Shown: one piece after another, positions 1-11,231 of the stretch | Position numbering within the stretch: position 1 is the stretch's first letter | How the letters are laid out: each line of letters begins with the position of its first letter | Source: Telopea speciosissima | Lineage: Eukaryota; Streptophyta; Magnoliopsida; Proteales; Proteaceae | Direction: 5' to 3' | Assembly: GCF_018873765.1 (NCBI RefSeq) | Contig: NC_057925.1 | Coordinates: forward strand, 57,796,970-57,860,969 | Length of the DNA: 64,000 nt | Position numbers and translations under genes: made by a program | The notes under the pieces: model-generated | The model's input: the letters and a program-made list of their open reading frames with translations, nothing else | Told to the model about the DNA's origin: nothing | The model's database searches: none

Positions 1-2048
1 AAGTTTCTGCCAAATCGGAGTTGTTCACATTGTATGACAAACAATATAGGGTGCAAGGGGCTATATGAGAGTGCATGGGATTACATGAGAAGATATGCCA
101 TTATATGGAAGGGTAAATGATTGAATTTAAATCTGAAATTTATCATGTGGTCAATCTAGATTATTTCCTAGATATCCAATGGTCAAATTCACTACATCAC
201 TCTTTCAAGAGGCAGAATGAAAACCATGGTTACAATGCATTTGTCAATGGTGACAACAAGATTTTCCCTTAATAGATTATGAATTTGCACAGAATAGAAA
301 ATAGGCTTGAAAATTTGAAACTGAACTAGAATGTTTTGTTTGAATGTGCAATGAAATGAGAGAGTATCCTTCTAAGTTCCATAGAATGGAAATAGCGAGT
401 GAATTGAACTGAACTTACACTGCTTTGGATAGGTTGCTAGTTTTCAGTTGGTCACATTTTGGTAAAAGTAGTTTATACTAAGTAGGGTACAGAAATTTGT
501 TTAAAAATAAATCTAAATAAAGTGAGGAAAAGGTCCATCAAAAAAAAAAAAAAGTGAGGAAAAGATGGAGTTAATAAAACCATTACATAGGCTTAAGAAA
601 GTGAACGATGCATTCAGAACACAAGCCATGAAGTATACAATGATAGTAATCCCAAGGGACGCAAAAGAGTGGAAAAAGGCAAAAGGAAAATTGAAGTAGA
701 GAGGGAGAACAAGTTCAAAACAAATGAGGGTAAAGGTGAAAGAATTTGTAAAAGAATAGAGAAGTATCATATTAGTTGGGTTGGGTTTGGATTGGTCTTG
801 TACAGGTTGTGCGGGTATGGATTTGGTGCTGATTTAGACTGGCTGGCTACGGTTTGGGTACAAATGCTAAATTAACTTATTGCATTCTTATTTGTCATGC
901 AATGTCAATTCAAACAACCATTCCAACATATAATTTTCTGGTATAACAGATTGGTTAAATTCCAGCATTCAAATTGATGTAAATTAAAACAAAACAACCA
1001 ATTGGCACTAAAAATAGAGATTTCCTATGTTTGATCTGCACAACCAATAAAATGAGTTCAGAAACAATCATTTTTTCAACTCCCAAAGGACACATAATTA
1101 AATCAGCACCAGAAAAGAAAATCTGAGAGAGAGAGAGCATTAAAATCAGGTTTAGAGCTTACAGATTAGAAACTCAAGCAGGAGGATCAGAAATGAAGTC
1201 CTTCAGCATCTGGAATTCATAGTAAGATTAGAAGACAAAGGGAAGACAGGGTAAGAATGATGTTCTTCCTCCCAACTGTTGGATTCCTCTGTCTTCCTCT
1301 CCCTGCAAATGAAGCTTTTGTTTCTGGTTTTTACGAATACTTTTGTATTGGATAAACTGGCGTTGAGGAACACAGAGTTATAGATGCAGTTTTCACCAGG
1401 CAAGCGAACAAATTTTCTTCTTGGAGAGAGGGGAACACGAAGAGCTATGGGGAGAGAAAGAAGTACTCTCCAAAAGGCACACCAATCACCCAAGGAGTGA
1501 AAATGGGAGAAAATAAAATTGAAGGGTAAAAGTGGAATGCTAAAAATGAGAGTAGACGAAGTTCAAAAAAACCTTTTTTATATGGTGCACAGATAACAAC
1601 TAAGATTTCAATTCATTTGAGTTATGCACTTGGGTCTTTTTATCCAACATAGGGAATAGTGTAACTCATATCTCAGTTGAAATAAAATCTACCAACATTC
1701 ACTGATGAAAAGCTAGAGTTATCAACCAAACCAGCCATGAGTGCACTACCAAACAACACCCCCCCCCCCAACCAAGGGGGGAGAAAAACAAGAAAAGAAG
1801 ATAGATGCAGACCTTAAGGTTTGCTAAGAAACCAAGCAACAAGGGACCATCACATACTGCCCCAAATCACACCCAAAACTGCAAACTGGGTATTCATCCA
1901 TCCTCAAAAAAGTTTTAAGCCCAGCTCCATATACACCCGTTTGACCTGTAAAAGATCATAAAGCAGATTATGTTTTCCCTTTCCCTTTCCCTTTCCCTTT
2001 CCCCTTCCCCTCCCACTTCCACTTCCACGTCTCTGGCCTCGTACTGAG
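1..2048. other. Intergenic, no gene recognised
   Basis: I see no convincing exon chain here. There is a short A run near 540-553, a C run near 1760-1768 and a (CCCTTT)-type pyrimidine microsatellite at about 1977-2030. The open stretch at 1203-1493 (minus) has no ATG at its start and no recognisable domain, so I do not call it a gene. The A/T-rich composition is typical of plant intergenic DNA. Confidence 0.5.
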
Positions 2049-2050
2049 AA

Positions 2051-2624
2051 TCATCTTGATTCCCTACTACAAGTATCCATTCCTTTCCCAAAAAGGCATA
2101 GCAAAGCACCAAAATTTTCAATCATTTTATCAGCATTAGAGGCACCTTCCCTATGAAGTCTGTCCCGCCCTTCTGGCTTTTTGAAGAATTGACAGTCCTC
2201 TTCATTCTCTCCGTCTTGGTTCTTGTCTCCATACTCTATTGATTCACCGCTCAAAGCATAACCCAGATATTAGTCAAGCCAATAAAGTGATGGTAATAAC
2301 TTAATTATTGCAGTAGAGAGATGATGGAACATTACTGGGCAGGAATTGGAAATAACTCCGAGCACCATTTGCTGAAGCTGAAGTTGAATTCGTCTCTGCC
2401 AAAAAAAACACAATAAAAAGTTTCAAAACTCCACGCATTGGTGAGTATATAATCAAGTTTAAAGTTGTTTCATGGGATTACATATTTGATAAAAAAATAT
2501 CAGGAAATTAAATTTAAAAAGGAAAAGAATTCAATCACTTCAGTGGGAAATCCACTCAACTTTTTACCCGTCCACATCTCTTTCGTCAATGCCATGGACA
2601 GGCAGAAGCTCGCATGTTTCATCA
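2051..2624 (-). CDS. Unidentified gene, three linked exons (partial)
   Basis: I do not recognise this protein. Three minus-strand segments join in phase with splice signals. Exon A is 2624-2568 (preceded by TTGTCAG, followed by GTAAAAAG). Exon B is 2395-2336 (preceded by TTTGGCAG, followed by GTAATG). Exon C runs from 2249 (after TTTGAG) to a stop near 2051. The chain reads SDETCELLPVHGIDERDVDG, then DEFNFSFSKWCSELFPIPAH, then GESIEYGDKNQDGENEEDCQ and onward. The product is hydrophilic and acidic with no membrane segment. The acceptor of exon C has a poor pyrimidine tract, so that junction is the weakest. Upstream exons should lie above 2624 but I could not fix them. It could also be a decayed gene. 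The phase agreement across two introns is what I see; that it is a gene is inference. Confidence 0.42.
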
Positions 2625-3349
2625 CTGACAAGTGGGGAAAAAGAGTGTAACCAAAGAGCAATCATGAAGTAGAAAGAGGCAGTTGATGTGAGAAGAGAAG
2701 CAGCATTCCATAATCCATATTCATCCTACTTTCTACTGTAATTTTTCATAGGAGAAAGGTTCCAAAGGACCAGGCCTCAGGAGTTACTAGAATGGTTTTA
2801 AGGCAATAACAAAGATTGTACAATGCCTTGCAATCTGACAGAATATCAACTCCAGAAATCATCAGACTACAGTTGACAGAAGAATGAAAAGTTGGTAATT
2901 TACAAATAAAACCTATATGAAAGTAAAGCTTCAAGGGCACTTCACAAAAAGACCTTACTTTTAGGGCTGAAGAGTACTGTCAACACAAATCATGCTCAGG
3001 TTGATTGCAGCAGTTTTCTCTACTAAAAGAGCTAGTAACATACAACACATTCATCAGGTCAGTGAATTGATTACCAGCAACTAAGCACATCAGTCAGCTA
3101 AGCTTAGTCTCTAGCAAGGGCATTTACGTTGGGCTATAACAGAAGCTATAATTTTATCAGAATACATCTTATGTATGCCTTATAAAGACTTTGTATTTCT
3201 TACATCTTATTGTATACCATGTACTTTAGTCAACCTCAAGTCCTTTTAGCTCTCTGATGGTATCAATAGATTCAATAGGAGGATATCTGTACAAAAATTC
3301 TTCATTCACAAATTCTATTTTGATTTATAATAATCTATGAAAAGAAAGG
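2625..3349. other. Non-coding or intronic stretch
   Basis: No exon can be supported here. If the exons at 2.05-2.62 kb are real, this is probably intron or 5' sequence of that gene. The right edge is the AGGAG target duplication of element A. Confidence 0.4.
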
Positions 3350-3354
3350 AGGAG

Positions 3355-4699
3355 TAATGTAGTCCTAGATAGGTAGGAGACCTACTAGGAGCCAAACAAC
3401 AGGATCAAATAAAAAAAGGGGCTGCTGGTTCGAATGGACAGCACTAGGATTTAGGTCAATTCCTAGGGTTAGGGTTGGATATTGGGAAAGGGGTTTATAG
3501 GGTATTAATGGGCAGGTCTAGGGGGTCAATATGGTATAAAAATAATAGGATTTGGGAAGGTTTTAAAATTCTGCAGTTCTGGACAGAATTGTGTTGCAGG
3601 TTTTGGGTTTCAATGGAGTGAAGGAATGGAGGGGATAAAGTGGGAGTTTGGGGCTGAAACTTGGATCGAGTGTCAACAATGATGTAAGGGATGTATGCTG
3701 AAAGTTTGGTTTGAAACTGATGGACAGATTTGGAGTTATGGAGGTTTCCTAGTAGAAGTAGGAGAGAGGGGTAAAACTGTAATTTCAGACAATCGGCTGG
3801 GTGGATGGTGCTGAAATTTGAATCGAGTCTCTCTTAGGGTTTGAGAAAGACTTGATCAAATTTTTAGCAGATTCTAATGGTTAGATTTGGCTGGGCAGAA
3901 TTCTCACGAAAATCACCTTGTATGTGACCTTCTAGAAGGAAGAAGAATAGTTGCAGAATTTCTTACTTGTTACAGGTCTTCAATGGCAACAACTTTGAAG
4001 ATGAACAATGGGGTCTCCCGATCTTCACAATGCAAGGAGATAAGTAGCAGCCCTCCCGATCTTCATAATACAAGGAGTCGATTGGAGATCCACCAATCCC
4101 TTCAACCTTGATATTACTCACAAGGCAACCTTGATATTACTCACAAGGCACACTCACGATGGAGCAAAGGCAGCAACAAAGGCAGCAAGCATAAAGCTAA
4201 TTTTTATTAATCAAATTCGTATACAATGCTGGCCTCCCTTACAAACTTATATAGAAGACTCAAAAATAGACTTAGACATTAAAAAGGAATGGCCTAACCT
4301 TATCCCTAATTTATTAGGCAACTTAAACTGACTAGGAAACTCAAATAGACTCAAAATAGAGTCCTAATGACTTAAAACAACTTAAACTACTTAAAACAAA
4401 GAAGATTCCCTAGTAGCCAATAGGATATAAGAACCTCTTAGCCAATAGGATCACTTCACTTAAATTAGACCAATTGAACCAATTGGATGCAACCAATTTA
4501 AACCGGTTCAATTAAAAACACAAAATAAAAACTAAGTATTGGACTAATCCCGTATGCAACCTATATACCCCTATTTCAGGCCCACTAAAGTGGCCTAATA
4601 CATAGAAAACCCTTGGGAACAAAGGCCTAACATATATATATCCCAACCCTACACTTATTCCCAATGAAACAAGCCCTATTTGATGATGAATCTGCATCA
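3355..4699 (-). repeat. Element A 3' LTR
   Basis: This is the left-hand direct repeat, 1345 bp, the same length as its partner. It carries the telobox-like CCTAGGGTTAGGG near 3463 and an AT-rich right half. Small open stretches inside it are repeat sequence, not genes. Confidence 0.85.
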
Positions 4700-5663
4700 A
4701 CTCTCCCCAACTTGAAAAACTTCGTCCTCGAATTTTGTAGTGATGAGGGGGAATCAACATGCGATCAGCAGCTTTGACCATCCCCAAACAGAATTTCGGT
4801 GAAGCGGGAACATTGGGGATAAAGTCTTCAATGCATGGAGCGTTCTCTTCAAAGAACCATAGTGGCATAACAAACTCTATGTGCTCGACCTCTTCAAGAA
4901 CAACATCTTGGATGTCGATGATTTCTTGTGGAGTGTTGTCAATCACCACTTCATCTTCCATGTCCTCAGCCTTGTCTACTTTGCCCTCTTCAGTAGTTTC
5001 TTCTACCATTGTGTGTTGGACCTCCACATCAATTTGATGGCCGAGCTTCTCAACCATGATCTCAACTACTGGTGCAGCTTGGTCTACTTGAATTTCTTTA
5101 GCTATAGGTTCTTGAATCTCTTCAACACAAACCGCTTTAGTAGAATCTTTTGTTGGTACATCTGCCATAGGTGAAACTTCAAACACAGTCGACGTCACTT
5201 GCATTTTAGTTGACATGTTTGGCAGTCCTTGTGGCTGTACAGTCGATGTGGTCACCTTTGGTTGTAATCCTTTTAGAGTAAACAAATGGTATAGACGCTA
5301 TCGATCAGGTAGGACACACAAGTTGTTTTCCGGTTCAATCCAACCTTGTCGCTCGTCCAACCAATTGCAACCTACTGCAATAAAGATCCTTGGAGATGGT
5401 ACCGGCTTACACCAAGCACCATCATGATATGAAGAATACCCAAATTCAACACAGACTTTACCTGTAGGCTCGATGCAAATCTCTCCTGATTGGGACAACA
5501 TATCCACCACGGATTGTGAAATAATGTTGTTACGTCTCCTCTCATCAACAACTAAGATGGTTGTGCTCCCATTGGGTAGACGAACTTGGGTCTTGAAAAC
5601 GAAGGGAGGTGGGTCTTTCAAGGCTTGGTTGGAGCTGCCCTCCGCCATAGCTTTGATACCACT
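4700..5663 (-). mobile_element. Element A interior with two open stretches
   Basis: Two open stretches lie on the minus strand. The first (5648-5298, 116 codons) starts with ATG two bases past the primer site and contains NNIISQSVVDML and CNWLDE, a layout faintly like retropepsin-region proteins of plant gypsy elements. The second covers about 5285 down to the purine tract. It is Glu/Val-rich and acidic (for example QEIIDIQDVVLEEVEHIEF) and resembles no domain I know. Whether either is translated is unknown. Treated here as part of a fossil element. Confidence 0.55.
5650..5661 (-). other. Element A primer binding site
   Basis: TGGTATCAAAGC on the minus strand, two bases inside the right-hand LTR edge. 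It matches the plant iMet-tRNA primer consensus TGGTATCAGAGC at all but one position. Confidence 0.8.
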
Positions 5664-7008
5664 TAATGTAGTCCTAGATAGGTAGGAGACCTACTAGGAG
5701 CCAAACAACAGGATCAAATAAAAAAAGGGGCTGCTGGTTCGAATGGACAGCACTAGGATTTAGGTCAATTCCTAGGGTTAGGGTTGGATATTGGGAAAGG
5801 GGTTTATAGGGTATTAATGGGCAGGTCTAGGAGGTCAATATGGTATAAAAATAATAGGATTTGGGAAGGTTTTAAAATTCTGCAGTTCTGGACAGAATTG
5901 TGTTGCAGGTTTTGGGTTTTAATGAAGTGAAGGAATGGAGGGGATAAAGTGGGAGTTTGGGGCTAAAACTTGGATCGAGTGTCAACAATGATGTAAGACA
6001 TGTATGCTGAAAGTTTGGTTTGAAACTGATGGACAGATTTGGAGTTATGGAGGTTTCCTAGTAGAAGTAGGAGAGAGGGGTAAAACTGTAATTTCAGACA
6101 ATCGGCTGGGTGGATGGTGCTGAAATTTGAATCGAGTCTCTCTTAGGGTTTGAGAAAGACTTGATCAAATTTTTAGCAGATTCTAATGGTTAGATTTGGC
6201 TGGGCAGAATTCTCACGAAAATCACCTTGTATGTGACCTTCTAGAAGGAAGAAGAATGGTTGCAGAATTTCTTACTTGTTACAGGTCTTCAATGGCAACA
6301 ACTTTGAAGATGAACAATGGGGTCTCCCGATCTTCACAATGCAAGGAGATAAGTAGCAGCCCTCCCGATCTTCACAATGCAAAGAGTCGATTGGAGATCC
6401 ACCAATCCCTTCAACCTTGATATTACTCACAAGGCAACCTTGATATTACTCACAAGACACACTCACGATGGAGCAAAGGCAGCAACAAAGGCAGCAAGCA
6501 TAAAGCTAATTTTTATTAATCAAATTCGTATACAATGCTGGCCTCCCTTACAAACTTATATAGAAGACTCAAAAATAGACTTAGACACTAAAAAGGAATG
6601 GCCTAACCTTATCCCTAATTTATTAGGCAACTTAAACTGACTAGGAAACTCAAATAGACTCAAAATAGAGTCCTAATGACTTAAAACAACTTAAACTACT
6701 TAAAATAAAGAAGATTCCCTAGTAGCCAATAGGATATAAGAACCTCTTAGCCAATAGGATCACTTCACTTAAATTAGACCAATTGAACCAATTGGATGCA
6801 ACCAATTTAAACCGGTTCAATTAAAAACACAAAATAAAAACTAAGTATTGGGCTAATCCCGTATGTAACCTATATACCCCTATTTCAGGCCCACTAAAGT
6901 GGCCTAATACATAGAAAACCCTTGGGAACAAAGGCCCAACACATATATATCCCAACCCTACACTTATTCCCAATGAAACAAGCCCTATTTGATGATGAAT
7001 CTGTATCA
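5664..7008 (-). repeat. Element A 5' LTR
   Basis: This is the right-hand direct repeat, 1345 bp. In element orientation it starts TGATACAG and ends ACTACATTA, and is followed by the primer site. The AGGAG duplication lies immediately outside at 7009-7013. Confidence 0.85.
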
Positions 7009-7013
7009 AGGAG

Positions 7014-8333
7014 ACATTAGCAAGACAAAAGGATAAACAACTAAAAAGCATGGATGGCACTCCCTGACCTAAAATAACCAGGACTCACGAGTCACGCCAG
7101 ACCAGCTAATGCAGTATACGTCAGCAATTTCTTCCCCCTCTTTTTTTTCCCTTCCTCCTCTCTTCCTCTTCTCAGTTCTTCCCACCCACCCCCCTTTACA
7201 CCCTTCCTCCTCTTCTTCTACTCAGTTATTCCCACCCCTTTTTTTTTCTTTTTTTTTGTCTTTTTCCCTTCTTCCTCCTCCTCCCCTTCTTCTGGCCTAT
7301 TGCTTTCTTCTTCTAGACCTGAACTCTACAGCTAACAGGTCCTATCTCTTCAATGCTCAATTCTATTCTGTTTTCTTCTACTTCTGATTTCTTTTACTCT
7401 CTTCTTCTCCAACCCATCAAGTCAAATTTAGTATTCAGTTTGTTTCCTGCTGAATATAGTTTCTGGAATCAAATCTGCGATTCAGAGTTCTGCTTGAATC
7501 GTATCTGAACTGCTTCTTAGATCTGATCATCAAAAACAGGGTTTGTCCTAGGCTATGCATATTTCAAATTCTGTTAAGTGCTAATTTTAAGTGTTCATTT
7601 CAAGTATTTGTTTTTTCTTCAAAATCTGTTTGTCACTTGTAAGTTCTGATTTATGGTGGATTATGGTTTCTACTGGATGATGTTTCTGATTCACTGTTGA
7701 TTGTTCAATTTATTTAATAATTAATTTTATGCTTTATTTTATGAATGTTCAATTTAATGGTAATTGGTTTATTTGACTCTTTTAATTTATTTATAATGTT
7801 TCTGATGTAGTTTTGTAGTCAGTGACTCATTGTTCTATCATATTGCATTGTTATGGCTTCTATAATTGATTTTCAATGTGCCATAAATATTGATTATTGA
7901 TGTAACATACAAGGGGGATTATTTCATTGCTATATAAGATATAATGGATACATATAAATAGATGGTTCAGATTTATCTTGTGATTTCCGGAAACATCACA
8001 TTCCTTTGTTGCTTATTATTATTAAGCAACATAAAGTTAATGCAAAATAGTTGAAACACATAGTATGGCCTTTTCAACCTAGTCGGTGAAAAGACCAAAT
8101 TGAATCAAAGCTCTATTTACACATGCCCAATCTAATTTTCTAGGTTCAATTGATTTGTTAAGAAAACATAACTTAATGAAGAATAAAAAAACCTCAGAAT
8201 AGCAACAAATATTCTGCATGCTGATCAAGCATTTAAGAACATTTTAACATACATATAGCACAATGAACATCGTCTAAGAATAAAATGGTAAATGATACAT
8301 ATACAAGGGAAAATAGGGAGGCAAAATTTTATC
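7014..8333. other. Intergenic with long pyrimidine tract
   Basis: 7120-7310 is a nearly pure C/T strand (CTTCCTCCTC-type) about 190 bp long, followed by T-rich sequence. No exon is supported. The part next to 8333 is probably 3' untranslated or intronic sequence of the F-box gene, because that gene's coding frame ends at a good splice-donor sequence. Confidence 0.5.
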
Positions 8334-9503
8334 TTACCTCTTTGCCAATCCAACAGCATTCCGGAGTGGGAGAAGGCTTCCAACATGAGTTATTGCCTCA
8401 AAACAGGGTGGAAGTCCTCGGATTCGAATATCCCTGAATTTTTTCTTCACAGGGTCATAGAAAACCAGACATTCACCTTTATACGACATCAAAAGTTCAC
8501 CATTTTTCATCAATCTTAAAGGTTTAAAATGGCTACTGTCTCTGCCCGAATCTTTCGATGAGATGACATATTCTTTAGTCCAAGACCACTTTATTCCATA
8601 TTCTTTCATTACCCATATCTCAAGCCGCCTATCGATTGAATAATCGAATAAACAGAGATGTTCCCCTAACACACCTAAATTCATTCTATCGCTCCGGCCA
8701 CCGAGGATGAAGTCTGGCGGTGGCGGAACAACTCGGAATTCTTCCTTACCCAAATCAAAAGATACAATCAGTTCTCTATACTCATCCGTCATCCAATGAA
8801 GAGCTCCATTCACGAATGCAGGCGATGATTTTCCACGAAGTGCATATGGCACATCTCCAATATGTCTCCATTTACCCAAACTAAGTGAGTACACTTCGCC
8901 TTCCAATTTAAAAGTCGAAGTGCCACTTCCACACCCAAGATCAACTGAATGGAACAACATCCTTACCACCTTAAACTCATTAGCCACCTCATCATAGCCA
9001 AAACCGAATACAATGTCAATATCAGTACGCTTATCAGGCTTCGGAAGCGAAATGTATTCCCCTGTAACAGGATTGCAGACAAATCGAGGACCATAATACA
9101 TTGGATCCGACAAACAGAGCAAGCCATTACAAGAACCCACAACATCAAACTCCTTCTTTGGAGAGGAAAACAGGGGATTAGCAAAAACAGCACGGCCATC
9201 AAGAGTATCATCAGGAGTATCATGTTGTAACAAGTAAAGCGGTGCATCAATGCAATACCTACCGTGAAGCAGAAGGCTGGGAGGAATATCACCTTGGGTT
9301 GCCCTATTATGGTGCATTTTGATAAAATGACGGATGTGAGTAATGCGACGCATATCCTTACACACGCTTCTGCACCTTGCGAGGGTCTTGATAGGTAATC
9401 GAGAAAGAATGTCGAATGCAACTTCCGAAGGGAGCTTCGACATCACTCCGATGTCCATTGGCTTCTCTATCTGTTCGTCCTCTTCTTTTTGGAGAATAGC
9501 CAT
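8334..9503 (-). CDS. F-box protein with F-box-associated domain (CPR1/CPR30-like)
   Basis: An uninterrupted 389-codon frame. Residues about 21-60 form an F-box (MSKLPSEVAFDILSRLPIKT, then LARCRSVCK), the surface that in this family binds SKP1 in SCF ubiquitin ligases. The remaining 320 or so residues are a beta-rich F-box-associated domain with the usual marks VVGSCNGLLCL (about 120), the NPVTGEYISLP block (about 143), FGFGYD, and WRHIGDVPYALRG. The target protein cannot be read from sequence. The start used is the first ATG before the F-box, but the frame is open much further upstream. The stop lies in AGG-TAA within the donor-like AG/GTAAGA, so a short extra exon could extend the C-terminus. 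Family assignment is firm; the CPR1/CPR30 likeness is by general form only. Confidence 0.85.
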   Translation of the reverse strand: MAILQKEEDEQIEKPMDIGVMSKLPSEVAFDILSRLPIKTLARCRSVCKDMRRITHIRHFIKMHHNRATQGDIPPSLLLHGRYCIDAPLYLLQHDTPDDTLDGRAVFANPLFSSPKKEFDVVGSCNGLLCLSDPMYYGPRFVCNPVTGEYISLPKPDKRTDIDIVFGFGYDEVANEFKVVRMLFHSVDLGCGSGTSTFKLEGEVYSLSLGKWRHIGDVPYALRGKSSPAFVNGALHWMTDEYRELIVSFDLGKEEFRVVPPPPDFILGGRSDRMNLGVLGEHLCLFDYSIDRRLEIWVMKEYGIKWSWTKEYVISSKDSGRDSSHFKPLRLMKNGELLMSYKGECLVFYDPVKKKFRDIRIRGLPPCFEAITHVGSLLPLRNAVGLAKR

Positions 9504-9953
9504 CTCGTAGGTATAGTCATCGTCCTCTTCCTCTTCATCTTCTTCTTCTTCTTCGTCATGGTAACCAGGGAGAGGGTAACCATAAAACTTAGCCCAGTGA
9601 GTCTGGTCACCACCCCAGTGACTGTAGTCACCCCTGTAGTTACCTTCCTCGTCGTAGCGTAAAGGATCGGTATAATCATCGTAGCTGAAGGGGTTGGAGA
9701 AGTCGATGTCATCGAAACCTATACCGTCGGAATCGTAATCGAAATCGAAATCGAAATCTTCACTTCAAAAGTACTGTGGATAACTTCCTATGTTCATGTG
9801 AGGACCAACCTCTGCTACTTCTTTGTTCTTCTGCTTCGCTTGGGGGTTGCTGCTTGAGACCATATGGCTTTGATCTTCCTTCCCTTTCTCCTTCCCTTTG
9901 TTGCATGTTTCTCCCATTTTGGAGAGGTTCCTTCTACTTCTACTACCACCCAT
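9504..9953 (-). pseudogene. In-frame N-terminal extension of the F-box gene, interrupted by one TGA
   Basis: Upstream of the F-box ATG the same frame continues without a stop for 87 codons, in a very acidic and aromatic segment (DFDFDFDYDSDG, YDDYTDPLRYDEE, and an E/D run ending DDDYTYE). It then meets a single TGA at 9767-9765. Beyond that the same frame is open again for 62 codons and starts with ATG (MGGSRSRRNLSKMGETCNKG, 9953). The composition looks coding on both sides of the stop. An acceptor-like CTGTTTAG lies near 10016. Either the ancestral protein began at 9953 and now starts at 9503, or the leader belongs to an untranslated exon. I cannot decide between these. Confidence 0.45.
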
Positions 9954-10079
9954 TGGGTCTACGAAGTTTGGAGTGGAATTGGCAGAAATGCTTTCGCGGT
10001 TTTTCCAGACCTAAACAGTAGAAAACAGTGGATAACGAAATGTGAAGGACTAAAGGAACATTGCGTGGAGTCCAAGAAA

Positions 10080-10400
10080 ATATGGTTACTTGGCTCCTGT
10101 CCAGGGAGCTCAGCGCCCAAGCACGCCTAGGGGCATCCAAGGGTTTGCCTGTGCTGCACATATCTCGGTATATACCTATGGATGTGTGCAGCATAACCCA
10201 ACGGCTGGATGCTCTTTGGAGAGAAGCTCAATCCACTTATGTACCAGACAACTTTGGATCGGGCTCTTCTCCTTAGAAGGCATCACCCAAAGAGTGCCCA
10301 ATGAAACATCCAATGGTTGGGTTGTGCCACACACATCCCGATGTGTGTCCCAAAAGTTTTTCATAGCCACACATGTGGAAGAATCCCCTTTAGTGGACAA
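10080..10400. repeat. Foldback/MITE-like inverted repeat
   Basis: The arm at about 10181-10210 (GATGTGTGCAGCATAACCCA) is an imperfect inverted match to about 10309-10337, and the flanking CCAAAGAG-type motifs also mirror. The region is moderately GC-rich and has no coding signal. The outer ends are not fixed. Confidence 0.4.
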
Positions 10401-10477
10401 AATATACAAATTCTTCTCCCACCAAGATTGATGGAATTCAAAATATTAAAAAAAAAATGGTAAGAAATCAACATTTG

Positions 10478-10632
10478 ATTTGGATAGTCGGTGCAATAGT
10501 AAAGGTTGTTCTATTGTGACCAAATAATCACGGGTTCGAGTTTGGAAACAGTCTCTTTGCAAAAGCAGGGGTAAGGTTACATACATTATGACCCTCTCAA
10601 GACCCCGCAGTGGCTCGTACCCCTTTTTAGGG
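10478..10632 (+). mobile_element. Au-type SINE
   Basis: It has the tRNA-derived promoter layout with a box B (GGGTTCGAGTTTGG, about 10532). The conserved Au-family body follows: a GTAAGGTTACATACATTATG-like block, a GACCC...GACCCCGCAGTGG block, and a T-rich end at CCCCTTTTT. Degenerate old copy. Confidence 0.75.
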
Positions 10633-10813
10633 GAAAGAACTCTCTCCTCCACCTGACCAACCTCTTCGCTACAGCCATCGATACTATGGGTGGACTGGGA
10701 CTTATTAAAGATCTTCTGCAATAATGTCTAACAGCTTAGGAGAGGAACATGATAACCGATCTCTGCATCTGTCTTCCATTTCAGTTTTGTGCTTCAAATC
10801 CTTCTGTGTCGGT

Positions 10814-10971
10814 TAAGGGTGTCAAAATCAAACCGAAATTGTTTATCGAAATCGAATCAAACCTTTTAAACTAAAACCAAAAAACCGTTTAATAAATGAT
10901 TCAATTATGTTTTAAAATTGAGACCAATTAATTAATCGATTTAAACTGAATAAACTGTTTAACACTCTTAG
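10814..10971. mobile_element. hAT-like MITE
   Basis: A short AT-rich element with imperfect terminal inverted repeats: TAAGGGTGTCAA at the left and GTTTAACACTCTTA at the right. The inner sequence is rich in AAACCGAA/AATCGA motifs. No coding capacity. Confidence 0.5.
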
Positions 10972-11231
10972 TTTTCCCTACATAAAACCAACCTCCCAAA
11001 TTTTCCAGTCTAACATCACAATAATTACCTAAGGTTCTTTATAAGCAGCAATCCATTTATTAAATATAATTCCTGGAATCGTTTCCTTTTACAATAAAAC
11101 TATCTCTATTACAAACTCACCATAAGAAATAAAAACAAACCCACAAACAAATTTACATTGTACTTATCATACATGATCTCACATTGTATGTAAATATTAA
11201 GCAGTATAAGAAACCTAACTTCCACTTCCTC

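Larger units (their letters stand above)
3355..7008 (-). mobile_element. Element A: compact non-autonomous LTR retrotransposon
   Basis: Two direct repeats of 1345 bp (3355-4699 and 5664-7008) flank a 964-bp interior, and a perfect 5-bp duplication AGGAG lies outside them (3350-3354 and 7009-7013). An iMet-type primer site (TGGTATCAAAGC on the minus strand, 5661-5650) follows the right-hand repeat. A purine tract (GTTGGGGAGAG on the minus strand, about 4700-4711) precedes the left-hand repeat. The element therefore points leftwards. The repeats differ at roughly 20 sites by eye, about 1.5%, which suggests an insertion well under a few million years old. The interior is far too short for gag-pol, so it must depend on a partner. 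The outer termini read TG...TA rather than TG...CA. The superfamily is probably Ty3/gypsy, judging only from the text beside the purine tract. It looks structurally whole for a non-autonomous element. Confidence 0.85.

Noticed and set aside
1203-1493. A 96-codon open stretch (minus) that resembles an organelle-targeted N-terminus
   Set aside because: It starts with TTG, has no ATG before its last few codons, and no donor in frame links it to another exon.
3460-3480. Telomere-like CCTAGGGTTAGGG words
   Set aside because: A single telobox-sized match present in both element A LTRs; not an interstitial telomere array.
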